Assembly: GCA_964020975.1 (NCBI GenBank)
Contig: OZ026622.1
Span: 87,841,187 to 87,905,186, forward strand
Direction: 5' to 3'
Source of the DNA: Hermodice carunculata
Taxonomy: Eukaryota > Annelida > Polychaeta > Eunicida > Amphinomidae
DNA: 64,000 nucleotides
Shown: positions 46,231 through 57,376 of the stretch, one piece after another
Layout: each line of letters starts with the position of its first letter
Position numbering within the stretch: the stretch's first letter is position 1
Notes under the pieces: model-generated
The model's input: only the letters and a program-made list of their open reading frames with translations
What the model was told of the DNA's origin: nothing
Databases searched by the model: none
Position numbers and translations under genes: made by a program

Positions 46231-46302
46231 TGCCATATCGGAAAGTGTTACAATGGTCTGAGAAGGATGCAAGAAGCACTTCAACTCAAATCATGACAGA
46301 TA

Positions 46303-46714
46303 CAGTGAAACCTCATTATAGTAACACTCAGATCTCTGACTGAGTCAGTTGACTACACAAGTTTTGAGGGACTTAAATCATTCCATACTGTGGTCACAGG
46401 CCTTGGTCAGTGGTTCTGGCACTGCCTGGCAAGTCATGCTGCAGCTGCCCTTGCGGCAGCTGCAGCATGACTTGCCAGGCAGTGCCAGAACCACTGACTT
46501 AAGACTATAGGCATGTTGGTACTTGAATGAAAGCTTTTTGCATGAAAAATTTAAATGTGCAATTGTCATCTTAAATCTAGGTGAATATATGGAAAAATCA
46601 GGGACTGGTATGGAATGAGTTAAAGTTTGTTATTTGACCCATTTATCTGACATATCCAGATATCTAAAACATTTTATACGGGGCAGCTGGAGTCTTTATA
46701 ATAAGGTTTCCCTG
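46303..46714 (+). mobile_element. Family E MITE interrupted by a family A element
   Basis: CAGTGAAACCTCATTATAGT at the left, ATAATAAGGTTTCCCTG at the right, TA on both sides (46301-46302 and 46715-46716). Removing 46373-46623 minus one TTAA restores TTTTGAGGGACTTAAAGTTT, matching the neighbouring E copy. Confidence 0.88.
46373..46623 (+). mobile_element. Family A TTAA MITE, whole, inside E
   Basis: TTAA-ATCATTCCATA at the left and TATGGAATGAGTTAA at the right. The hairpin has perfect 44-nt arms (46406-46449 and 46455-46498) and a 5-nt loop. Its right arm reads ATAGGCATGTTGGTACTTG, as in the other A copies. Confidence 0.93.
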
Positions 46715-46716
46715 TA

Positions 46717-47451
46717 TATCTTAACTTATGATTTTGACTGAAAAACCCACAAATCAACAGATCCCTTTTCAACTCAAGGGGAATGGGTGCTGGCATGGGG
46801 ATCTTGTGCAGATGGAAATGTTAAGCTTCAGTTCTAAAGCATTTGTTTCTGCCCTCAATGACCTACAGTAAGGTCAAATTTTCTTGATGCAGTGTTCTTG
46901 ACCCTATTTCAAGAGCCTGATGGTTTACAACTTCAATTTTTTTTCAATAAACTCACAGCATGACTCTGGAATGTGGTGTCCCCTGTAAATAGAAGAATGC
47001 TTTTGGTTTGTTAATGTAATTGCTGCACACCCCAATAAAAACCCTTAAGAAACATTCTACCCTCTGGGGTTTGGATGGTGATGATCTTTGAGGGCATACT
47101 GGACAGTACGAGTTTGGGTACTTGACGGGCCCTAGAATAAGCTAAACCTCAATTTTGCTGGAGGTTACATGGAATATGCAGCATTCAAATAAAACCATAT
47201 AAACCACAAAAACATGGTTGACCAGGCACACACAGCATTTTATCAACATTGCAAACCTGCATTAGAGGGGCTCAAACACAATACATGCACGTGATCTTAC
47301 TGAGTATTCCTTAGTTTTTCATAAATGATCTACTTACTTCAGGAGCAATATATTGTAGATACAAGCAATAAGATCTGACTGCTTTCCAATGGGATGATTA
47401 TTATGAGCATCATACTAGGAGGAGTTAGGCATCAGTACGATACATATACTA
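46717..47451. other. No gene recognised
   Basis: Unique-looking AT-rich DNA. Confidence 0.6.
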
Positions 47452-47664
47452 CTGTACTTCTAGAAATATTCCCACATGTTTAATTTCGCACAAACTCAAT
47501 TTTTCTCAAATTACAGAATTTTTGTTCATTTTAATTTCATGCAATTCAATGCCATACATGTAAAATGTACTGAAATACAATGCAACTTATTTTCACACAT
47601 TTTAATTTTGTGCTTTGAGTGGTAGAGCGAAATTAAATCGAGCACAAAAATTTCTAGAACCATA
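47452..47664. mobile_element. Family I-like MITE
   Basis: TACTTCTAGAAATATTC at the left and AAATTTCTAGAACCATA at the right are inverted, as are the inner TTTAATTTCGC and GCGAAATTAAA. TA at each outer edge. About 210 bp. Confidence 0.7.
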
Positions 47665-48094
47665 GCATATAATCAATAAGTTTCATATGACAGTAAAACA
47701 ATAAAGTCTGTCTGTATGACTGCCTTTCAAGATGCATGCATTTTTTCTTTGATATTACAGTGATTGCCTCTGCAAATGAGAAGGTCTGCCATGAAGGCAA
47801 CTCAGTTTCCAATGACTGAAATGACACTTAACATACTACATGATCATTCTGATCTCAAATATTTCATACATATATATTATTTATTACAATAAACTTTTAT
47901 GCTAACTAGCCTTCAATGACCATGTGCAAATAACCCACCCAGCCTTGCACTGAGCAGACAAAACATTTGCAAATTATGTTCTGTAACATTTGTTTAACGG
48001 CAAGCACTCACAAGCATTTGCGTATACTGAACACACCTGTCTTCATCCAAGGTTTACCAGGTTAGCTATTCACTCGACTAATATTCTGGCTCTC

Positions 48095-48943
48095 GGTTCA
48101 CACTTCAAATTTAGTTCTGTATCGTCCGAAATCTATACTATATTCAGTACACAGAAAACATGTCATGCCCAAAGCAGCCTGCTTGCCCTGGCCAGTCAAG
48201 CCTACTTTAGTTACAATCGAGGTAACATTGAAGCATTTACCAACAGGGCTTCTTTTCAAGAAATACATTTACTTATGCCTCAATGTCTATACAATATTGG
48301 AGAACAGATGTGTCTCCCCACACAGCCACTGATGCTGCTGTCTTAAATACTTCATTGCTAGCCTGATAAACACTGAAAGAATAGCATGTGTGGTTTTGTA
48401 AATCCAATAATGTAGTTCCAGTGTACATTATACCCTTATAATAGTGATGCATGCAGTGATATGGTAGGCCATATTCCACAAAGACATCAAAAGCTCAGGT
48501 CACGATTGGCAAAGAAATTGATCGTGCGTGGATCAAAATCTCGGCAAACACTGAATCAAAAGATGAATTCCAGATCATTTTTAAATTACAGAATATAACA
48601 ATCCCACATATAAGGGCACCCAAAGCAGAGACAGAAATCAATACTGAATTATAATAATTATGAGTTGTACTCTTGAAATACTTTTCTTTTGCATGACTTA
48701 ATACAATTATGAATGATCGGAATCCAGCCAAAAAAGTTGATTGAATATTACTATAAATATGACACTGGTAAATGGATCAGGAGCAACGACGTTAGGTATG
48801 TACACCACTTCCAACTTATTATTTACAGAATTTTCATTATCGCCAGATGAAATATTGATACCAGAAAATAACGAAACATTTGTAACCTTGCCACATAATG
48901 ACGCAGCTGCTTTGATGTCCTGTACCGAGCACCTGAATTCCAA
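48095..48943 (-). pseudogene. Possible decayed Ig / fibronectin-III coding fragment
   Basis: Read on the minus strand, three short open stretches resemble extracellular adhesion domains. At 48943-48770, VQDIKAAASLCGKVTN and later NKLEVVYIPNV resemble the F strand (D..A..Y.C) and the final strand of an Ig domain. At 48494-48276, FDVFVEYG, then TTLLDLQNHTCYSFSVYQAS and NEVFKTAAS resemble FN3 strands C to G with the tyrosine corner (L..xTxYxFxV). At about 48155-48096, ISDDTELNLKCEPRA resembles an Ig B strand. A stop (48495-48497) and a frame change separate the pieces, and the Ig piece lacks its first Cys half. Either a host-gene pseudogene, exons with small introns that I cannot place, or chance. 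Confidence 0.35.
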
Positions 48944-48945
48944 TC

Positions 48946-49829
48946 AGACGGGAGATAGCCATGCCCTTGTAGCATGATAGGCTGAATATGATATGGAGAT
49001 GAAATCAAATCCACCATACCCAGTTCTAATTAATTTCATTTATTGTCATCTAGTGATGCACAATAAATAATCAGTTCTTGAGATGTGACTTCGTGTCATG
49101 CTAGCCAGCATGCCACTGTACTCTGATTGGCTGAGGTAGCACAAACTCTGCTTTCGCAAGCTATGAGGATCAAATTTGTCCAGAGCCTCAGATGGGTTAT
49201 TAAGCAGTTGTACACTGGGGAACACTATAGTCTTCTGTTGACCCACGGACACAAAGGGCTGAACAGTGTACCACAAATTTGCTTGATATCACTTTCGCAC
49301 CAGCAAAGGTTAGCCATAACTTTGATAAACTGACTGCCTGCAGCAACTACAGTTGACGGTCTTGTCTTCAGCTTCCCTGCAAAGCCTAATGGACAACGAC
49401 AAATATCAGGTGTGAATTTCTAAAATTGACTACTTCACCAATGACAACAACAGAGCTTAATCATATCTAACAGATGTGGGTTGCCTGAGAAGCACACCTT
49501 CTTGATGAGCAACAGACTGCTGCCCTCACCCTCACCCACCCACCCCACCCCCCGAAGCAAAAGCCAGTCGTGTAACTGTCACCAAAAGCATTCAATGTTT
49601 AGCAGGCAAAAATGATTTTCTTCCTTTATCATGAAGTCTTGCTCAACAAAAACTAAATCTCTTGTGAGACTTCACTGTTCATATTGAGGTCCTATCCTCC
49701 CTCAACACAAGCACTACCACCCAACATACACAAGAAAGGCATTTTCTCTATGAAGCAAAAAGTGATATTTTCACTTAACACCACAAGCGAGGCCACCCCT
49801 CACATACCTGCTGTATTTACAGCCGCCTC
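48946..49829. other. No gene recognised
   Basis: A 56-codon minus-strand frame near 49420-49240 (with CRCPLGFAGKLKTRPSTVV) is noted but has no partner. A short C-rich (CACCC)n tract lies near 49525-49552. Confidence 0.5.
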
Positions 49830-50060
49830 TTAACCCTTAAAGTGCTGATTTAAGACTTGAGTCAACAGCTTTCCGCGGGGCACTTTGCACGCAAAGTGCC
49901 CCGCGGAAAGCTGTTGACTAAGACTACTTTTTACTTTTGACTAGGCTTGCTGGTATTTGAATGAAAGGTATCTTCATGAGGAATTTGAATCTTTTGACCA
50001 TTCTAAGTTTGGTGGTAATGAGAAAACAACTATAGCAGTGATTAGCACTTTAAGGGTTAA
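49830..50060 (+). mobile_element. Family B2 TTAA MITE, whole
   Basis: TTAACCCTTAAAGTGC / GCACTTTAAGGGTTAA perfect inverted ends. Hairpin with perfect 28-nt arms starting GTCAACAGCTTTCCGCGGGG and a 2-nt loop. About 90% like the copy at 32733, with paired differences in both hairpin arms. Confidence 0.93.
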
Positions 50061-50862
50061 TTGAGTGACCATGGCAGCAGTCAGGATTACCTGGGCCAGT
50101 CATGCCATAAATGTTGTCCAGCTTGCCGCTGTATTTAATTTGGGGTGGCCTTACATGAGATGGAGACCAGCACGCGGCTTACCTGATGAACATAATGTCT
50201 TGAAAACAGGGCTAAATATAAATTATGTTGTGATGACCCCTACTGTATTGTACTTACAGAAAAAAAGTTCCTTTCTCTCTGCACTTTCACCCCAAACCGT
50301 TTCAAACAAAGAAAAACAAGCTCTGCGGCAGGGTCTCTGCTCATGTTGCATCAAGAATAGAAAGACAACAAAGAACGACACTTTCACCTTCAAATCCGTT
50401 AATTATCATCTCACCTGGCTTTCTCTTGTACAAGTTCTTAGTTGGATTGGATGAAAAAGTGGGTCAAGGGTCACTGATGTTTGCCCAATGTCAAGACAAT
50501 CTCTGTGGCCATGCTCTTTTAATTTCTATGGTACCTGTACCCAGTGTCGTGTGCAGCTTTTCAAGAGGGTACGACAACCCGTGAAACTTAAAAGGCCACA
50601 TGTTAATGTTGAAAGAGGCATCTTAAGAAACGGAAGCCCAGGGTTAGACCATTTCTACATGATAAAAACACAATCTTTGAAAGAAATGAATAAGGCTGAA
50701 TCAAGTACTTTATGCATATCTTTTTAAAAATTTATATCTCCCCCCCCCCATCATGTTAATGGCTGGCACATGAGTCACCACGGCTTTCACCATCTTCACT
50801 GTATCTATATCTGATATTGCTGGAGTAGTTCAGATATCACTTCCATGCTCCAACACCACCTA

Positions 50863-51337
50863 CAGTGAAACCGTATTTTAACGCTTTCCCCCTTAAACTG
50901 GCCAAAACTGGCTGGTGGTAAAATGTCGTCTGCTTCCGTGTTTTCAACTTATTTCAACAGTGATGAAAAAAACAATTTTGAGTGAGAATTGTAGATGAGC
51001 CCTATCAAGATCACATGCCCTAGGTCAACAACTTTCCTTGGCATGAGTTGGGCACTAAATGCCCAACTCATGCCATGGAAAGTTGTTGACTCAAATGTCA
51101 ATTTAAGGGGGAACGGGTTAATGACACCATCTGTTCCCTGCAAAATATGTCTGATATATGAATATATCAGATAAATGAGTCAGAACGCAAAGGAATTTGA
51201 TTTTCATGTCCCTTCATTTGAGTTGAATTGAAAAGACGAAGCAAAGGTATGGCTTCACTTCCGTGCCGTTCAACTCACTTGAGTTGTCAAGAAAACATGT
51301 CAGAAAGCTGAGAGTCGTTATAATGAGGGTTTCACTG
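50863..51337 (+). mobile_element. Family E MITE interrupted by a family C element
   Basis: CAGTGAAACCGTATTTTAA at the left and TTATAATGAGGGTTTCACTG at the right, with TA on both sides. Body sequence ATGACACCATCTGTTCCCTG matches the 10902 copy directly across the insertion point. Confidence 0.88.
50878..51121 (-). mobile_element. Family C TTAA MITE, whole, inside E
   Basis: TTAACGCTTTCCCCCTTAAA at the left and TTTAAGGGGGAACGGGTTAA at the right. Hairpin arms of about 31 nt (GTCAACAACTTTCCTTGGCA then TGAGTTGGGCA) with one mismatch and a 5-nt loop, near the right end. Confidence 0.93.
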
Positions 51338-51339
51338 TA

Positions 51340-54300
51340 TGTCCACGGCCAAAAACTATGATGCAGACATGTACTAGATACCAAATTTTACAGCTCTTCA
51401 AATACAAGTTCTTATAACCCTCGGTACTTCAACAGCATTTGGTACAGATGTATCACCTGTTTATATGTGCCTCTTTCACCACATTGCATACATGTACCAT
51501 TTGTACAGTCTACCAAGCACCACTTCCACATAACTTCAGATACCCACTGTAATCTCCTCACATAAATACTGAGGTCCCTGTCTGAACAGACCCCAGATAT
51601 CATTGCTGTCTCTCGAGACTAAAATACAGCATCCCTGGCTTCAAAGATTCTACTTGATATGCTTTCTTGAGACTACCTTGCAGTCCTTATGTCTGTTCCT
51701 GTATTATTTTACCTGTCCTGAGACCACTTTTGGGGGCAAAAGGGACAGTAATAGGCGATATTACCCTAGAGTACTTCCACAGCTGTCTAGTTATTTCACC
51801 TCAAGTATATATGCTACTGTGAACCCCTGAACATCTTCCAACTATATGCCTAGCTCTCAACTTGTATATTATTTCTAACACTTTCTATATAATACAGTAC
51901 CTACAGTTGGCAGCATAGACCTACCCAGTATGTACAATCCCCCATGCCCACACATGCTGCCTCTTTCATATTTCCAATTGCCCCTGACTTAAAGATGCAG
52001 TTTGTCTGTCATAGGAAATGGCAACATCAGATGGTTCAGGTGTTCCCCCTGCAGATGTCACTTCAGTCTGAGCTAAGGTTGGGACCTCCCCGACTCTCCA
52101 CTACAGTAGTGCCCACTATTAAGGACACCTGTGATGTTCCTCCACCAGAGGTCCTGTCAGTCTGCCTCCATGTCAATCTTAGTTCTTTCCACTACAGTGA
52201 TACTTGCATCAAAATTAAAGACCACCCTACATGAAGGTCAGAATAGTGCTTAAAGCCTGGCCATTACAGAAAACCTGCAAACATTTTATTTTCATAACAG
52301 CTTTGTTAATTTTACATGTCACAGTAAAACACCTGTCATATGAAGCCTATTGTGGCTTGCATAAAGGAGGTCCCTGTACTACAATATAATAGCAATCAAA
52401 CTTAGAAACTGCTGAATGTAAAAATGACACACTATTTCATGGTAAATCAAACTGAAGGCACAATGTGCATATAAATTTCAAGGCATAAACTACAAAAGTT
52501 AACAGTTCCACTCAATAAAAAACACTCTAATGAGCAAACACAAGCTTAGCCTGCAGGAATGTTTGCTTATTGGGTGTGACTCTCCCAATGCACTGAATAT
52601 GGGTCTAATATATTTCACAAGGGCACTCTCCAATCTATTTCTGTAGATGGAAAAAAAATTATCCCCAAAGGTATTCCACAGGTATCCTCTTTTCAACTTA
52701 CAAATCTTCCTTGCTTCCCATTTTCTCTCCCATTTTCATAGGTGTTTCATTCATGTAATGAAATATGTTTAAAATAAATTAGCCCAACGTGTTGACTTTG
52801 TTTAATTAACATCCCTAATTGTGTTGTAAAGCAATACAGTAGCACACAAACCTGTCTGACCTTCTATGTTCACTGCAAAATGTGTCTTCTTACAAGAAAG
52901 CAATGCCACAGCTTTCCATAAAACACTGACAGAGATCAGTTTTCAATGTATACAGGTATTACTCAATCTTCCATTTAAATTTGCCTTAAGCATTAAGCAG
53001 GCTAAATGGGTACCAGCGAGCAACCCTGAAAATAATTACCACCCTGAACATCAACAATAGCCATCAACAGTCTGCCGCTCAGTCGAGCTGGCTTCTTTGT
53101 CTTCGCACTCTGCAAGGAACATTTCTAACATCGACAGATGTTTTTGTTTTTCCACTATACTTAATGCAGGGAACAATTTACACTAAATAAGGCTTATCTA
53201 TATTTGTGGAAGGCTCTAAACACTTCAACTAATACTATATACCACTCAGGGGTCCCCTGCACAGAGACAGGTGCCAGGGGCCACCGGCGTGACCGCGCAT
53301 TCCGAGTCCGAGACAGCACGAAAAACCTTGCAGCTTTGTTTAGTTCCAGCTTCATCACACACAACTCGCATCATCCCATGAGTGTGCTTCAAGCTAGTGG
53401 CATTTCAAAACCATTTTGCTTAAGTGCAAATCGGCAGATATATGCGCCATATTCTCCCGTTATCAGATAAACCTCCCATTCATGAGTAAATAAAGCCTGG
53501 CTTGCAAGGAAGTGGACAAACAATGTGGGATGCCCGCTTCATGTAGACAAAGTATTAATGCCAACAGGACTACTTGGTTTGCCTCGCTTCTCAATATCAA
53601 CCCTCCAAATGATTTCCTCCCAAGATGACCTGGTGAGAGGGGATTTTCTAATTGCCAGCTTCTATATTCTTCAGCTTCCAGTTTGAGCAATTTTCATATT
53701 TATCTGCCAACTTCTTCTCCATGGCAACATCATATTTCGTCCCTTGTGATTAGACGCACAATATGCTTAAGCACACTTGGATCCTGCAGATGGTACAAAA
53801 GTTCGTAGTCTCCTGGGCTGGTTTTTATCCCCATCTGGGCATCCTCTCCTTTTGGTTGAGAGAATCCCGATTACCTGACCTATTGGGTTTTACTGATGGG
53901 ATGAACAGTGGTACTGCACACAATACTGTTTCATTCCAGTACACATACATTTTCTTGGGGTATGTCTCTAGGGGATTGGAAGGGTACACTGACTTAGAAG
54001 ACTACTAATGTCATTTTCACCACCAACAGCCAGGTCCAGGTCATAAACAAAATTGAAAGAACAGACCAACTGTCTCATATTTAGCTGAATCAATCCATGC
54101 TGTTGTCAGACTTGTATCTTTCTGAATGACCCTTTAATCAATCTGACTGAAACCTCTATATCTATGAAGATTTGTCAAAAAAGTGCAGACAGAGAGACTG
54201 GGGATTATTTTTTGACGAGTTTATATTTGCATGGACGGTACCAGAGGTTGACTGCCAATATTCGCACTTTGCACGGCAGCATTCAAATACTGGCGTGTTC

Positions 54301-54518
54301 CTTGTATATTAACAGCTAGAACATTAAAGAATTGTATTCGAAATTTAATGCAACCAAAGTGTTTGCAAGCTGCAACCCCCTTACAGCCACAATTAAAAAC
54401 AGAAAAATATTTCTTTGTGACAAAGCAGCAGGAAGAGATTTCTTTTCTTTTTGCTTCTCCACTGATTTACAACTGAGGAATGGTCAAAACCAAAACAGGC
54501 AAATACTGAAATAGTATA
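51340..54518. other. No gene recognised; one CpG-dense spot
   Basis: AT-rich DNA. Small F-like pieces at about 52113-52210 and 52321-52380 (ACACCTGTCATATGAAGCC ... GGAGGTCCCTGTACTAC). Around 53275-53330 CpG is unusually dense (CCACCGGCGTGACCGCGC, then two CCGAG), inside an 88-codon plus-strand open frame that I cannot assign. Confidence 0.5.
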
Positions 54519-54721
54519 CAGTGGAATCTCCCTATTAGGACCACCTATTAGGGACTATTAGGACCACCTATTAGGGACTGAGAAAATGTGGTCGTTACGG
54601 GTTGGTGGTCTTAATGGGAATATAATTTAATCAAAGATAAACAACAATGGGTCTGTAAATTGGTGGTCTTAATGTAGAATTGGTCTCTTTTTGGAGGTGG
54701 TCTTAATTGGAGAATTTACTG
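54519..54721 (+). mobile_element. Family G MITE with internal 28-bp duplication
   Basis: CAGTGGAATCTCCCTATTAG at the left and GGTCTTAATTGGAGAATTTACTG at the right. The phrase TAGGACCACCTATTAGGGAC occurs twice in a row after the left end. Body AATTTAATCAAAGATAAACA matches the trio at 18222. Confidence 0.8.
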
Positions 54722-54769
54722 AATTTATAGACCAGAAAACCTAGAGACATTCAATGCAAAGCAATGGAG

Positions 54770-54985
54770 TGATGGGATCACTTTTCCACATACATGGTTC
54801 CTGTGACCTCAAAAACAAGGTCAAGGTCACCAAATGCATTCAAGTCACTAAATGGTTGGCCAAGAAGTCTTGAAATATGTTCACAAACAAATGGTAGATG
54901 GACAGAATCACTGACGGAATCATGGACATACAACCCAAGACCATAATGGATTCCCTTTCAGGGGGACCCATTTACAATACTGTTT
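54770..54985 (+). repeat. Family J repeat
   Basis: TTTTCCACATACATGGTTCC, GTGACCTCAAAAACAAGG and TCAAGGTCACCAAATGCATT; exact TCAAGGTCA at 54821-54829. Ends with a degenerate GGACAGAATCACTGACGG segment. Confidence 0.7.
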
Positions 54986-56929
54986 GCCCAAAGGACAATT
55001 CTATCAAGTAATCAGCTTACTGCATTTCATTTTTGTGCTAACCTTCACAATTTACCCAGAAAATGGGAGGTAAATTTATCAGTTTTGATATATTTATGAA
55101 AAATGTGATTTCCAGACTGAAACCCAGAGCACCACGCAGGAAGTCGGAATGTGCACCCATAAATACAATGGTGCCACAGATAACAAGTAAATTATAACCA
55201 CAATAGATGTAATCAATGTCACTGCTATTCTTGGAATTAGACCTGCTGCTACATAACGTTATTTGTACATATAGTTCCATGTGGCCAGTTTACTTTGGTT
55301 GCAGGTGGTGGCTTTAATGCTAATGGATCATAAGAAGCTAAGAGTCTGAACAACAAACTCTGATACCCAATACACAATGCTAAGTGACTGGACATTTATC
55401 ACTCCTGCTATCTCTTTCCCAGACAGGGCCCACAGTTATTGCCAGCAACTTATCAAATAAAGCACTATTTCATAACTGTGGTTTAGCCATTGCTGAGCCA
55501 TTCTTTGTTCGCCGGCAAATATAAAACACGTTCCTATTACTGCATCATGGGATTGCCCTTGAGGAGGACCCACTTGCCGAACTGGCTTAACTACCACTCC
55601 AAAGTGTACTTATTTGTTGTTGGCAGTTTAGACAGAGGGGTTCCTGAGTTTAAGGTGATAACATGCACACAATAGTGAGTCGTTGTTTGTGATAGCAAAG
55701 CATGTAAAATGATGACTAAAACCCCAACAGTTTGAAAAACTCATGGGGCAAGTTCTTGGATGTATTGGACGAGAAGATAAGCCAAAATTAAATTGAATTT
55801 TCAAATGTTTGGTGAACCAACAAAATCTGGCAGATGGTTCCTTTGTTCTGCTACTCGACACATAAACAACATACAATTGGGCACACGGCTGGCACGCTCG
55901 GGGCTGAGAACCTATTGTGGACAAGTGCATTTCATTTTATCGCACCATTATGCTACATTAGGTTTCATTATGAACAGCTAAAGTGTTCTATTATAAAAGA
56001 CAGCATTGTATGCAGTACTTGAGATTTCACTTAAGCTGTTGACATATGACGTGTGTGGCAGGAGAGAACAAATGCACACTCTGCTCGTCTGATTCCTGCT
56101 AATTCTCTGATGACTGTAACCCACAACAACAGGGTATTATGCTTCCCATCCCCAACCCCCATCCACCATATCATATATTTTCCCCAGGAAACCAAACACA
56201 AAATTATGACAGATTAAACTCCAGATACAGTTAGCTAAATCACTTCATCTCTAATACCAATGTACCTTTTCTTGTGACAAAGCCCTTATCATAAATCTCA
56301 GTCAAGACCTTCACACCTTTCATAACAATATGTACATGTGCACGCAGAACCATACAAAAGGAATGTAATTGGTCAGGATACAATTAATAAAACTTAATTT
56401 TCAGCTGTCATGTACAGTCGCGGCTGTAACACCATTACAGCCTTGTTTGTGGGAATGAAAACGTTATCTCGGGATAATATTCTCTTTGTAAGTTCATGAT
56501 TGTACCGTACCTACACAGAATTTTATATCAGTTGTAACAACGTAATATTCAAAGCATTCCGGTAATATATATTGATTGAACAATGAGTAAGTGACTGCTG
56601 GCAGAACTGTCTGTGCCCACCAAACAGACCTCGCCAGTGCCCGTCAATTTGCATGTACTATAGTCCTGGACATGTGAATTTCCAAGTGGCCTAAAAATTT
56701 CAAGCAACTTGCCTTAGGGAGTACCTAAAATACTGCTGATAATACAAGTCAAGTTTGCATGAGAAAGAGCTGATTTTGGAAACAAAGCACGTGAAGCTGA
56801 AACAGACCTTCACCTCAGGAGATGGGCATCAAAAATTGCCAAAGTTTGGCTTCCCCTGAATTGATTCTATGAGTATACAGGAAGGCCCAAGCCCCAAACC
56901 ATGGATGCATAATGTGCCCAGGGCTCTGC
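54986..56929. other. No gene recognised
   Basis: AT-rich, unique-looking DNA. Overlapping open frames on both strands at about 55628-56022 cancel as evidence. Confidence 0.55.
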
Positions 56930-57130
56930 AATTCATTTTCTCTGCTGCAGTCCTCACAGCTGGCACTTTTGGCATTTTACCAGCCCTCCATTCAAACTTC
57001 CTCGTGCATCTTTATAAATGGCATTTAGAAAACCAAAATTTCTGGTTACCCCCGGCTTGGTGCTTCAAGATTTTACCTTGCCCTGGTTGGAATTTGACTT
57101 GTTCTGGGCTAACAGGCATTCAAATTGTAG
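56930..57130 (+). repeat. Family M interspersed repeat, copy 2
   Basis: GCAGTCCTCACAGCTGGCA, GGCATTTAGAAAACCAAAAT, TTGCCCTGGTTGGAATTTGA and CTTGTTCTGGGCTAACA match the order at 4500-4740. Confidence 0.6.
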
Positions 57131-57200
57131 AGCCTGATGTCCACACTCAAACTGTGACCAACAGTTACGACAGCCAGCCATGCCACATGTGCACCATTGC

Positions 57201-57376
57201 TTAACTCATTCCATACCAGTCCCTAATTTTTCTGTATATTTACCTAGATTTAAGACAATTGCATATTTAAATTCTTCATGAAAAGAGCTTTCATTTAAGT
57301 ACCAACATGCCTATAGTCTTAAGTCAGGGGTTCTGGCACTGACCAAGGCCTGTGACCATAGTATGGAATGAGTTAA
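57201..57376 (-). mobile_element. Family A TTAA MITE with the hairpin deleted
   Basis: TTAACTCATTCCATA / TATGGAATGAGTTAA perfect ends, 176 bp instead of about 250. Where the hairpin should be, only GGTTCTGGCACTGACC remains: the arms have collapsed at a CAGTG present near the base of both arms. Confidence 0.92.

Noticed and set aside
50065-50454. 129-codon plus-strand frame and minus-strand donors nearby
   Set aside because: Begins at the edge of a B2 MITE; competing splice-like signals on the other strand and no homology recognised.
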